From: JAKEGK01 sp036507695
Lineage (GTDB): Bacteria > Pseudomonadota > Gammaproteobacteria > SZUA-152
DNA length: 7,649 nt
Direction: 5' to 3'
Assembly (NCBI GenBank): GCA_036507695.1
Contig: DATCIR010000215.1
Span: 1 to 7,649, forward strand
In this document: piece by piece, positions 1 to 6,594 of the stretch
Position numbering within the stretch: the first letter of the stretch is position 1
Layout: every line of letters begins with the position of its first letter
The notes under the pieces: generated by a model
Database searches by the model: none
The model's input: the letters and a program-made list of their open reading frames with translations, nothing else
What the model was told of the DNA's origin: nothing
Made by a program: the position numbers and the translations under genes

Positions 1-2
1 CG

Positions 3-110
3 TGGTGGTATTTTGATTATTATCCGATAGGCGTGAGCGATCCCGTGCCCGTGGCGGGCGGTGGTACGGGAATAGCGCAACCCTCGCCAGCCACGGAACC
101 GGCGCAATAG
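3..110 (+). CDS. C-terminal end of an unidentified protein (5' end outside window)
   Basis: A plus-strand frame is open from the left edge (first full codon at 3) to a TAG at 108-110. It encodes about 35 residues that begin WWYFDYYPIGVSDPVP and then become Gly/Pro/Ala-rich before the stop. The aromatic start followed by a low-complexity Pro/Ala tail is typical of a protein C-terminus, and the stop lies 13 bases before the end of the convergent acyltransferase gene. A run of seven T (113-119) follows the stop and could help termination, but I see no strong stem before it. The family cannot be recognised from so short a tail. It could also be a chance open frame. Confidence 0.4.
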   Translation, partial: WWYFDYYPIGVSDPVPVAGGGTGIAQPSPATEPAQ

Positions 111-123
111 TGTTTTTTTCGCA

Positions 124-813
124 TTAGGGTTTGCGCAACAACGCTTCCGCCTGCCGGGTTAAATCCTTGAGGGTGTTTTCCATCTGCAGGCGTTGCGGTT
201 CCAGGTCTTCCGCGTGCAGGCCCTTGGGCGTGGTAAACGGTTCGCCGATGACAATGGCAATCCGCGAAAACGGCATGGGGATTAAGAAACGATCCCAGGA
301 ATTTAAACGCCAGGCGCGGCTGGCGGCGTAAGCCAATGGCAGCAGCGGCGCCTGCGTCAATTGCGACAGCATCAAATCCCCCACCTTGAACACATGCTGC
401 GGTCCTTGCGGACCGTCGCTGTTGATCGCCGGCGAGATTTTTTCCTTGACGATCAGGTTATACATATCCCGCATCGCTTGCGCGCCGGTGCGGGTTTCCG
501 AGCCGCGGATCACCGTGCCGCCCCAGCTGTTAATAACATTCGTGGCAATCTCACCATCCTTGGACGGACTCACCAGAAAACCGATCCGGATTCCGCGTTT
601 CGACAGCTGGTACAGATACCAGGCGCCGAACAGAATCTGTTGATGCCAATAGCAGGGAATGAACGCCTTGCCGCCCGCGGTGACGCGTTCGACATGTTGT
701 TCGCCCACGATATGCGTGACGCGGCAGGTGGACCAGATGACGCGGATCACCCGCTTAAGCAGGGCTGCAAGGATGGAATAGACCAGACGCTGCCGGGCGC
801 TGAGTTCAGCCAT
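124..813 (-). CDS. DUF374 / LPLAT-like lysophospholipid acyltransferase family protein
   Basis: The 229-residue protein matches the DUF374 branch of the lysophospholipid acyltransferase (PlsC-like) superfamily, which is presumed to move acyl groups to lipid or glycolipid acceptors at the inner membrane. Residues about 10-28 form a hydrophobic, Arg-flanked helix likely to sit in or on the membrane. The segment CYWHQQILF (54-62) supplies the conserved Trp-His, SPSKDGEI (82-89) the conserved Asp-Gly-Glu block, and NSDGPQGPQ (131-139) the DGP-x-GP signature. The length is normal for the family. The ATG at 811-813 gives a complete N-terminus, though only a weak GGA lies upstream as a ribosome site. 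It is convergent with the partial gene at the left edge and divergent from the P450 operon. In other bacteria DUF374 genes often lie near envelope glycolipid genes. The actual acceptor and donor cannot be read from the sequence. Confidence 0.85.
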   Translation of the reverse strand: MAELSARQRLVYSILAALLKRVIRVIWSTCRVTHIVGEQHVERVTAGGKAFIPCYWHQQILFGAWYLYQLSKRGIRIGFLVSPSKDGEIATNVINSWGGTVIRGSETRTGAQAMRDMYNLIVKEKISPAINSDGPQGPQHVFKVGDLMLSQLTQAPLLPLAYAASRAWRLNSWDRFLIPMPFSRIAIVIGEPFTTPKGLHAEDLEPQRLQMENTLKDLTRQAEALLRKP

Positions 814-1190
814 GGTGGAAATTCCGGTGATCCCCCGTTACACAATTGAGGCAATCGGAGCATGGGTGGTACTGCACGTTGATGCTGGAATCCGAAGCCG
901 CCGAATACAACGGTTTTTGTCGTGGTGGAAATCTGAGCTGGCCATACTTGAAATCCGCAATCGCCGACTGTTCCATGGCCCTGCCCAGCAACACCAAGCC
1001 CAGGATGGATACCGTGGACTGTTTACTATTTCTCACACGCCCGATAGCATCGGCGTTGTCCGCCGGTAGCCGCCTCAGGAACGCATGGCGCCCACCAGGT
1101 AGTAGAACGCTGTCCAATTGTGAGTAATTAACTGATATCATCCCGCTAAATCGTGCTAATATTGCGCGAAAATTTGCCTAATCCTAACAC
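814..1190. other. Intergenic gap between divergent genes; no recognised gene
   Basis: This 377-base gap separates the minus-strand acyltransferase from the plus-strand P450. Frames are open on both strands: a minus-strand ATG frame at 806-1141 (111 codons, overlapping the acyltransferase start by 8 bases) and a plus-strand frame open from 831 to a stop at 1125-1127 with only TTG or internal ATG starts. Neither translation resembles a family I know and neither has a convincing ribosome site. The minus frame is the more gene-like by arrangement, because its stop overlaps the next start as in an operon. I leave both uncalled. The segment must contain the promoters for both flanking genes unless the minus frame is real. 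Confidence 0.4.
1157..1162 (+). promoter_or_regulatory. Candidate -10 box upstream of the P450 operon
   Basis: TAATAT at 1157-1162 matches five of six bases of the sigma-70 -10 consensus and lies 28 bases before the P450 ATG, in an AT-richer stretch than its surroundings. The -35 region at the expected spacing (around 1134-1139) is poor, so the promoter would be weak or activator-dependent if it is real. This is a visual guess only. Confidence 0.25.
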
Positions 1191-2519
1191 ATGACCGTCT
1201 CGCAGCTAAACAACTCCATCGTCCCTCCCGGACCCAGCACGCCCCACGACATCACGGTTAGCGAACAGGACTTTCAACGCCTGGGCGAATGGCTGACGGC
1301 CTATGGTGATATTTTTCAGGTGCCGCAGGTAAGCCGGAAAGGCGCGATGCTGGTCATCAACCATCCCGAAGCCATCAAACACGTGCTGGTCACCAACAGT
1401 AAAAATTACGCCAAAGGCGTCGGATTTGAGTTGGTCAAGATGCTGCTGGGTAACGGTATTATCGTGAGCGATGGCGCGACCTGGTGGCGGCAGCGGCGCA
1501 TGATCCAACCTGCATTTAACAAAAAAGTGATCGCGCAACTGACGCAGCAAATGAAACAAATCAATTTGCGCCTGCTGGAAAAATGGCGGGCGCTGGCGGA
1601 GCAGCAGGCCGTCATTGACATCACCGAAGCCACCAATACCCTGGCGCTGGAAATTATTCTGCGCGCCTTGTTCAGTGATGACTTCGATGCGATTTGTGAA
1701 ACAAGCGGGGACAATCCTTTTGCCATTTTAACGGATGATTCGGCGCGCGATTTAAAACTAGTGGTGAAATACCGGGCGCTCACCAAACTCGTGGGTGAAT
1801 TGATTGCGCAACGCCGCACGCGCGCGGAGCAACCACTGGACTGGTTATCGCTTTTTATAGATGCCCGTGACAAGGAATCCGGTGAACCCATGAGCGACAA
1901 GGAAATGATCGACGAGATCATGACCATGATTGTCGCCGGCTCCGAAACCAGCGCCACCACCATGAACTGGACCTGGTACCGGCTCTCGCAACATCCCGCA
2001 GTTGAGCAGAAGGTGCATGCTGCGGTTGATCACGCCAGCTATGATCTGATTCCCGGGTTTGAGCACCTTGCGGAGTTGGGGTACATTCACCAGGTAGTGG
2101 AAGAGGTTTTGCGCTTATACCCGCCGGTCTGGTTATTCACGCGCAAGACCCTGGAGGACGACACGATTGCCGGTTACCGGGTTGCCGCGGGAACGGATAT
2201 TGCTATTTCACCCTATTACATCCATCGCCATGCGGTGTTCTGGGAAAATCCGGAGGCGTTTGACCCCAACCGGTTCGCGCCGGAGCAAGAGAAAAAACGC
2301 AATAAATACGCCTATATTCCGTTTTCCGCCGGACCGCGGCGTTGCATCGGGGACTTTTTCGCGATTGTTGAAGCGCAAATTCATTTTGGACTCATGACCC
2401 GGCACTTTACCCTGCAGCACGTTGCCGATAATCCTGTTGAACTGCAACCTGGAGTAAATTTGCGAACCAAGCATGCCATTCACATGCGCATCAAACCAAG
2501 AAAATCCGCCAACACATGA
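1191..2519 (+). CDS. Cytochrome P450, CYP4/CYP102-like soluble bacterial type
   Basis: This 442-residue heme-thiolate monooxygenase is complete. The C-helix WWRQRR is at 98-103. The I-helix oxygen-activation motif is AGSETSATT (249-257). The K-helix ExxR is EEVLRL (304-309, E305/R308). The heme loop FSAGPRRCIG (378-387) fits FxxGxRxCxG with Cys385 as the iron ligand. There is no signal peptide or membrane anchor, so it is cytosolic. The overall style (GIIVSDGATWWRQRR, ET in the I-helix) resembles fatty-acid hydroxylases of the CYP4/CYP102 type, so a long-chain acyl substrate is a reasonable inference. No reductase domain is fused and no ferredoxin or ferredoxin reductase lies in the window. 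The ATG at 1191 is the first possible start because an in-frame TAA sits at 1185-1187; no clear Shine-Dalgarno site precedes it. Its stop overlaps the start of the FAAL-ACP gene, implying co-translation and a shared pathway, with the acyl-carrier-bound fatty acid the likely substrate. Confidence 0.95.
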   Translation: MTVSQLNNSIVPPGPSTPHDITVSEQDFQRLGEWLTAYGDIFQVPQVSRKGAMLVINHPEAIKHVLVTNSKNYAKGVGFELVKMLLGNGIIVSDGATWWRQRRMIQPAFNKKVIAQLTQQMKQINLRLLEKWRALAEQQAVIDITEATNTLALEIILRALFSDDFDAICETSGDNPFAILTDDSARDLKLVVKYRALTKLVGELIAQRRTRAEQPLDWLSLFIDARDKESGEPMSDKEMIDEIMTMIVAGSETSATTMNWTWYRLSQHPAVEQKVHAAVDHASYDLIPGFEHLAELGYIHQVVEEVLRLYPPVWLFTRKTLEDDTIAGYRVAAGTDIAISPYYIHRHAVFWENPEAFDPNRFAPEQEKKRNKYAYIPFSAGPRRCIGDFFAIVEAQIHFGLMTRHFTLQHVADNPVELQPGVNLRTKHAIHMRIKPRKSANT

Positions 2520-4480
2520 TGAACTATTCCCATTTAACCGAGGCGCTGACAGCGCAACGATCCGGCAACCGAGGTATTACCTTTATTGAAGGCAAGCAGG
2601 ATCATCGGTACCTAAGTTACGCCGAATTGTATGACCGGGCATTGATGCACTTGCACGATTTCCAGCAGGCGGGCCTGACGCCGGGCGCCCAGTTGATTAT
2701 TTTGCACCATGACAACCAGACCTTTGTCGAAGCCTTCTGGGCTTGTATGTTGGGCGGTATTGTGCCCGTGCCGGTTGCCATCGGCATCAGTGATGAACAC
2801 CGTGGCAAGCTGTTTCGCATTTTCAATAAACTGGAACGGCCGTATTTGTTTACCTCACGGGAACAACTGGAACGGCTCGAACATTTTGCGCGGCAACATA
2901 ACCTGCACGAATCGCTGCACGTGGTGCAAAGCAAGACGGTGCTTGCCGATACGCTTGAAAGCCATGCGCAACGCGGCCGGTTACATGCACCCAAACCGGA
3001 CGATGTGGCATTTATTCAGTTTTCCTCCGGCTCCACCAGTGAACCCAAAGGCGTGGTGCTGACGCATCGCAATATCGTGACCAATATCAATGCGATTAAA
3101 GTGAGTGGCGGATTCTCGGCAAAGGATGTCAGCCTGAGCTGGATGCCGCTGACCCATGACATGGGCTTGATCGGTTTTCACCTGCACATGCTGGCGATCG
3201 GCATTAATCAATGCCTGGTGTCTACAGAATTATTCAGCCGCCGGCCCTTGCTCTGGTTTGAGAAAGTCAGTGAGTTCAAAGTCACAGTGACCTGCTCGCC
3301 GAACTTCGGTTATAAACATTTTTTAAAAGCCTTGGGCAATAAAACCCTCGACATAGGGGATTTATCGCACGTCCGCCTGATCTTTAATGGCGCCGAGCCC
3401 ATATCGATCGATATCTGCAACCAGTTCCTGGATGTCATGCAGGCCTACCGGTTGCCGCGGGAGTGCATGTACACCGTGTATGGCCTGGCCGAAGCGACCC
3501 TGGCGGTGGCCTTCCCCAGGCCCGGTGAGCCGTTCCGGGCCGTGTACCTGAACCGGCACCGCATGCGGGCCGGGGAAGCCGTGCAGTTTGTCGGCCAGGA
3601 CCACCCGGATGCGGTGCCGCACGCGGTCGAAGGCCAACCAATCCTCGATATGGCGGTGAAAATCACGGACGAAGCAAATGCGGCCTTACCACCCGGTCAT
3701 ATCGGCCTGGTGCAGATCCGCGGCGGCAGCGTGACAGCCGGTTATTATCTGGATGACGAGGCCAATCGTAGCGCGTTAACCGGCGATGGCTGGCTCAATA
3801 CCGGGGATCTTGGCTTTTTGACCGAGCCCGGGGAACTGGTGATTACCGGGCGGGAGAAGGACATCATTTTTTCCAACGGGCTGAATTATTATCCCCACGA
3901 TATAGAGGCGGTCGCGCTGCAATTGCAGGAACTCGAATTGGGCAAGGTGGTGGCATATGGACTGCGCCGGCCCAATGCCGACACCGATGATCTGTTGGTA
4001 TTCATATTGTTCCGCGCGGATCTGAAGGACTTTATCGGTATCGTGCGGGATGTCATCCGCCATATTAATGAACAGACCGGTTTGCAGGTGACCCGGGTAA
4101 TACCGGTCAAACGCATACCCAAAACCACCAGCGGCAAGTTGCAGCGGCGCTTGCTGGCGGATGCCTATCTGCAGGGTGAATACGATACTGAGATTGCGGA
4201 AATCGACCGGTTGATAGCCGCCGCGCATGCGCAGGCCAGCGCGGGTTTATCGGCGAGCGAAGAACGTCTACAGGCCATTTGCAGGGAGCTGATCAAGGAC
4301 AAAACCCTCAGCCGGGATGATAACTTTTTTGAAATCGGCATTAGCTCGCTGACCCTGACCGAGATTCATCAGAAAATCGATGAGACCTGGCCGGGTGTAG
4401 TGGATATCACGGATATTTTTGATCACCAGACCCTGGCCGAGCTGGCGGCGTATATCGATGCCAAAACCGGACAGGTCTAA
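2516..4480 (+). CDS. Fatty-acyl-AMP ligase (FAAL-like) fused to a C-terminal acyl carrier domain
   Basis: The 654-residue protein has an ANL adenylation N-domain (about 10-435), the small C-domain (about 440-560) and an acyl carrier domain (about 575-650). Visible motifs are FIQFSSGSTSEPKG (166-179, ATP-phosphate loop), SWMPLTHDMGLIG (208-220), VYGLAEATLA (321-330), LNTGDLGF (427-434), GREKDIIFSNG (445-455) and PKTTSGK (535-541) with the catalytic Lys541. The HDMGLIG block and a stretch of about 35 residues at 337-375, placed like the FAAL-specific insertion, favour an acyl-AMP ligase over an acyl-CoA ligase. The carrier site reads EIGISSLTL with Ser611 as the expected phosphopantetheine attachment point; the usual Asp before this Ser is replaced by Ser610. 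The expected reaction is fatty acid + ATP to acyl-AMP, then transfer to the carrier thiol. The gene overlaps the P450 by ATGA; a second ATG at 2519 is an alternative start. No thioesterase or reductase domain follows. Confidence 0.92.
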   Translation: MMNYSHLTEALTAQRSGNRGITFIEGKQDHRYLSYAELYDRALMHLHDFQQAGLTPGAQLIILHHDNQTFVEAFWACMLGGIVPVPVAIGISDEHRGKLFRIFNKLERPYLFTSREQLERLEHFARQHNLHESLHVVQSKTVLADTLESHAQRGRLHAPKPDDVAFIQFSSGSTSEPKGVVLTHRNIVTNINAIKVSGGFSAKDVSLSWMPLTHDMGLIGFHLHMLAIGINQCLVSTELFSRRPLLWFEKVSEFKVTVTCSPNFGYKHFLKALGNKTLDIGDLSHVRLIFNGAEPISIDICNQFLDVMQAYRLPRECMYTVYGLAEATLAVAFPRPGEPFRAVYLNRHRMRAGEAVQFVGQDHPDAVPHAVEGQPILDMAVKITDEANAALPPGHIGLVQIRGGSVTAGYYLDDEANRSALTGDGWLNTGDLGFLTEPGELVITGREKDIIFSNGLNYYPHDIEAVALQLQELELGKVVAYGLRRPNADTDDLLVFILFRADLKDFIGIVRDVIRHINEQTGLQVTRVIPVKRIPKTTSGKLQRRLLADAYLQGEYDTEIAEIDRLIAAAHAQASAGLSASEERLQAICRELIKDKTLSRDDNFFEIGISSLTLTEIHQKIDETWPGVVDITDIFDHQTLAELAAYIDAKTGQV

Positions 4481-4495
4481 GTTATTGCTGCAGTG

Positions 4496-4680
4496 TTTTT
4501 TTAACGCAAAGACGCTAAGACGCAAAGAACTAACAATTAAAAAACAACCCGAACCTAACTCATAATTTACAAGAGTGTGATTTCGGGAGGCGCATTTCAA
4601 AATCGTTTGGCGGTACGACTGCATGATTGGTTTTAAATTGAAGTCTTTGCGTCTTAGCGCCTCTGCGTTGAAGTTTTTAA
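4496..4680. repeat. Long inverted repeat of 8-base units, MITE-like or repeat-element remnant
   Basis: The left arm (4503-4527) contains three 8-base units in a row: ACGCAAAG, ACGCTAAG, ACGCAAAG (4504-4527). The right arm (4645-4669) is its reverse complement with 2 mismatches in 25 bases. The arms enclose 117 bases of non-coding DNA. Just outside lies TTTTTAA on both sides (ending at 4504 and 4680), which may be a target duplication, although the left copy runs into the arm. From memory, arms of this sequence are scattered in many bacterial genomes, some around small genes of the GxxExxY type; this copy holds no such gene. Lying between convergent genes, it could also fold in transcripts from either side and aid termination. 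Confidence 0.7.
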
Positions 4681-4699
4681 TGTTTTGGGTGAGCAAGCT

Positions 4700-5986
4700 T
4701 TACGGCTTGGCGCTTGGTGCCGCGGGCGCTAGTTTATAAATGCCGCCATCTTCGGCATATTTCAGAAAATAGATTTCACCGTCGTTAGCCTCCGCGAAAC
4801 TCACAATATTAAATTCCGTGTTGAACAGCAGTTCCGATCTGGGATTTCGTTCATACGGATCAAGGAGCGCCCAGAGCATTCCGTGCACGAAGTCGGCATA
4901 CAGGTAATGGCCTTGCAGCGTGGGCAGGGCGGCGCCCCGGTACACGAAGCCGCCAGTCACGGATGCGGCCATACCATCGCGGGCTTTTTCAAGCGGCATA
5001 TGTTTATACACGGTGATGGGCATGGTATAGGGGGTGAATTTATCGCAGTCCTTGAAATTGTATTGGGCGCGTCCTTCAAAACAGCGCCAGCCGTAATTTT
5101 TGCCTTTTTCCACCCGGTTGATTTCCTCCCACTCGCCTTGCCCGACGTCGCCCAGCCATAATTGCCCGGTTTGGCGGTCAAAGCTCCAACGCCAGGGATT
5201 GCGGAATCCCCAGGCGTAGATTTCGGGGCAACCGCGCTTGCTGCCGCAGCCGGGGCTTTTCGCGAAGGGATTATCCGCGGGAATGCGGTAGTTTGCCGTA
5301 CCGCCGTTTTTAGCCGCCACAGCGCCGCGCACATCGATACGCAGCAGTGCGCCCAGCAAGCTATCGATATTCTGTGCGTCGTTGTTCTGGTCGCCCCACG
5401 CGCCACCGTCGCCAAATCCGGCGTAGAGCAGGCCATCCGGACCAAACAGGATATGGCCGCCGTTGTGGTTGTTCCAGGGCTGGTCTACGGCCAGGATGAC
5501 GGTTTCGGAGTCCGCATCGATGCGGGTGTTGTCTTTATTGACGCTAAATCGGGAAATATAGGAACGCAGCGTTTTGCTGTTATCGGTTTTCGGGTCACTG
5601 CTGCTGGTATAGGACAGGTATACATAGCGATTCGCATTAAAAGCCGGGTCAAACGCCATGCCCAGTAAACCGCCCTCGAAGGACTCATCCACCCGGCTGT
5701 CGCCGATATCCAAATAAAGGGATTTTGCAGGTGTTTTTTCGTCATTGGTGAAGTAATAAACCTTGCCGGATTTTTCCAGGACATACCAGCGCGAACTGTC
5801 GCCGGGTTGCTGCAACAAAGCGGTGGGATTGCGGAAAGTTAATTGGGCAAAGGTGTGCTGGTAGCTAACGGTGCTGGCCAGGCGGTTGGGATCTTCGGCG
5901 GCCACCGGCGTGTTTGCGGTAAAAAGGCTGAGCGCGGCAAGCAGGATACAGGCTGGGTACGGTATTATTTGGGTTTTGATCGGCAT
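4700..5986 (-). CDS. Exported PQQ-dependent sugar (aldose) dehydrogenase, glucose/sorbosone dehydrogenase family
   Basis: The 428-residue protein begins with a signal peptide (hydrophobic core about 12-24, likely cleavage after PVAA around residue 30), so it acts in the periplasm. It then matches the six-bladed propeller family of soluble glucose and aldose sugar dehydrogenases. Hallmarks are EGGLLGMAFDPAF (104-116), NNHNGGHILFGPDGLLY (172-188), FGDGGAWGDQNND (191-203), AWGFRNPWRWSFD (258-270), LGDVGQGEWEEIN (278-290) and NYGWRCFEG (297-305). By analogy with soluble glucose dehydrogenase, His174 is the likely catalytic base and Arg262 a PQQ-binding residue. The family oxidises sugars or related aldehydes with PQQ and passes electrons to the respiratory chain; the true substrate is unknown. 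Four cysteines (247, 253, 302, 314) could form disulfides. It is convergent with the FAAL gene and so is a separate unit. No PQQ biosynthesis gene is in the window. The ribosome site before the ATG at 5984-5986 is weak. Confidence 0.92.
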   Translation of the reverse strand: MPIKTQIIPYPACILLAALSLFTANTPVAAEDPNRLASTVSYQHTFAQLTFRNPTALLQQPGDSSRWYVLEKSGKVYYFTNDEKTPAKSLYLDIGDSRVDESFEGGLLGMAFDPAFNANRYVYLSYTSSSDPKTDNSKTLRSYISRFSVNKDNTRIDADSETVILAVDQPWNNHNGGHILFGPDGLLYAGFGDGGAWGDQNNDAQNIDSLLGALLRIDVRGAVAAKNGGTANYRIPADNPFAKSPGCGSKRGCPEIYAWGFRNPWRWSFDRQTGQLWLGDVGQGEWEEINRVEKGKNYGWRCFEGRAQYNFKDCDKFTPYTMPITVYKHMPLEKARDGMAASVTGGFVYRGAALPTLQGHYLYADFVHGMLWALLDPYERNPRSELLFNTEFNIVSFAEANDGEIYFLKYAEDGGIYKLAPAAPSAKP

Positions 5987-6013
5987 AAGCTATGTTCGCT
6001 GCATTAAAAACGT

Positions 6014-6041
6014 AAGGTATTGTACGTGGTTTGGTGGTCAA
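6014..6041 (-). promoter_or_regulatory. Candidate sigma-70 promoter for the sugar dehydrogenase
   Basis: On the minus strand TTGACC (6036-6041) is followed after 16 bases by TACCTT (6014-6019), about 28 bases before the start codon. The -35 box matches 5 of 6 consensus bases and the -10 box 3 of 6. Position and spacing are suitable; it has not been tested. Confidence 0.35.
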
Positions 6042-6104
6042 TGGTAGCGTAATTCATTGCGCGCTGAACAATTCAACCATCGAAGCATTTATGAAATTTT
6101 GCGG

Positions 6105-6149
6105 GCAGCCTCAGTGCTGAATGCCCGGCTTGGTTTAGCACTGGGCTGC
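6105..6149. repeat. Imperfect palindrome / hairpin, 13 paired bases with one bulge
   Basis: GCAGCCTCAGTGCT (6105-6118) pairs with AGCACTGGGCTGC (6137-6149) with one bulged T (6111), leaving an 18-base loop. Neither side is followed by a T-run, so it is not a standard terminator. It lies alone in the gap between two divergent genes. It could be an operator, a structured leader on a transcript I cannot place, or a dispersed palindromic repeat. Confidence 0.5.
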
Positions 6150-6594
6150 GGTGAACATTTGCAAGTAATTCAAAAATCGCAGGCCTTCACAATACGTTTG
6201 GAGCCCAAAAACGTCACAATCGGCTCAGTGCCGCGCCGGTATTGTTAAGCTGGAAATTACGCTCTGGCATGGGTGAAACCGGGGTGAATAAAATACCGGA
6301 CAAAGGAATTAGTTGTGTGTATCAACCCGGGACGGTGTTGTCCTATTAAGAATTTTGGGTGTTACTACCGGTGAGAGAATTAAATTTTTAGCATTTCAGG
6401 CCCGTTCCCCGGAATTTTTGCGTACTTTGTTCATAGGCTGATCAAATAGTGTGGCGCATCACAGTTCCTGGCCTATAGTACGCATTGTTCTTTAAGTATG
6501 TTTTTGCTACGTTTACACAGAACTTGTATGCTGTTTTTTTTGGCGAAACAGTACTATTATCTTCACCATCATCGTTAACACAGGGTATAACAAA

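Larger units (their letters stand above)
5987..6594. other. Intergenic region of about 600 bases, no gene recognised
   Basis: This region lies between the divergent sugar dehydrogenase and histone-like genes. It holds a candidate promoter for the former (6014-6041), a strong imperfect hairpin (6105-6149) and an AT-rich leader (about 6480-6594) before the latter. A 63-codon frame starting with TTG at 6057 lacks a ribosome site and family resemblance, and overlaps the hairpin, so I do not call it. Possible -10 boxes for the histone-like gene are TATAGT (6474-6479) and TATTAT (6555-6560), both without a good -35. Confidence 0.5.

Noticed and set aside
75..136. Inverted match GCGCAACCCT / AGGGTTTGCGC around the convergent gene ends
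   Set aside because: The 41-base loop and the one-base bulge make a working terminator doubtful, and the right arm lies in the acyltransferase coding end.
1116..1124. AATTGTGAG, like one half of a lac operator
   Set aside because: The matching second half is absent and no LacI-type gene is nearby; a nine-base match is expected by chance.
4268..4696. Minus-strand 142-codon frame across the inverted repeat
   Set aside because: It overlaps the end of the FAAL-ACP gene, and its segments NAEALRRKD and LRLSVFALKK are just translations of the repeat arms.
4700..5986. Sugar dehydrogenase as part of the P450/FAAL pathway
   Set aside because: It is convergent, exported, has its own candidate promoter and is separated by a repeat; nothing in the sequence ties it to acyl metabolism.
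6057..6248. 63-codon plus-strand frame between the divergent genes
   Set aside because: It starts with TTG, has no ribosome site, crosses the hairpin and resembles no family.
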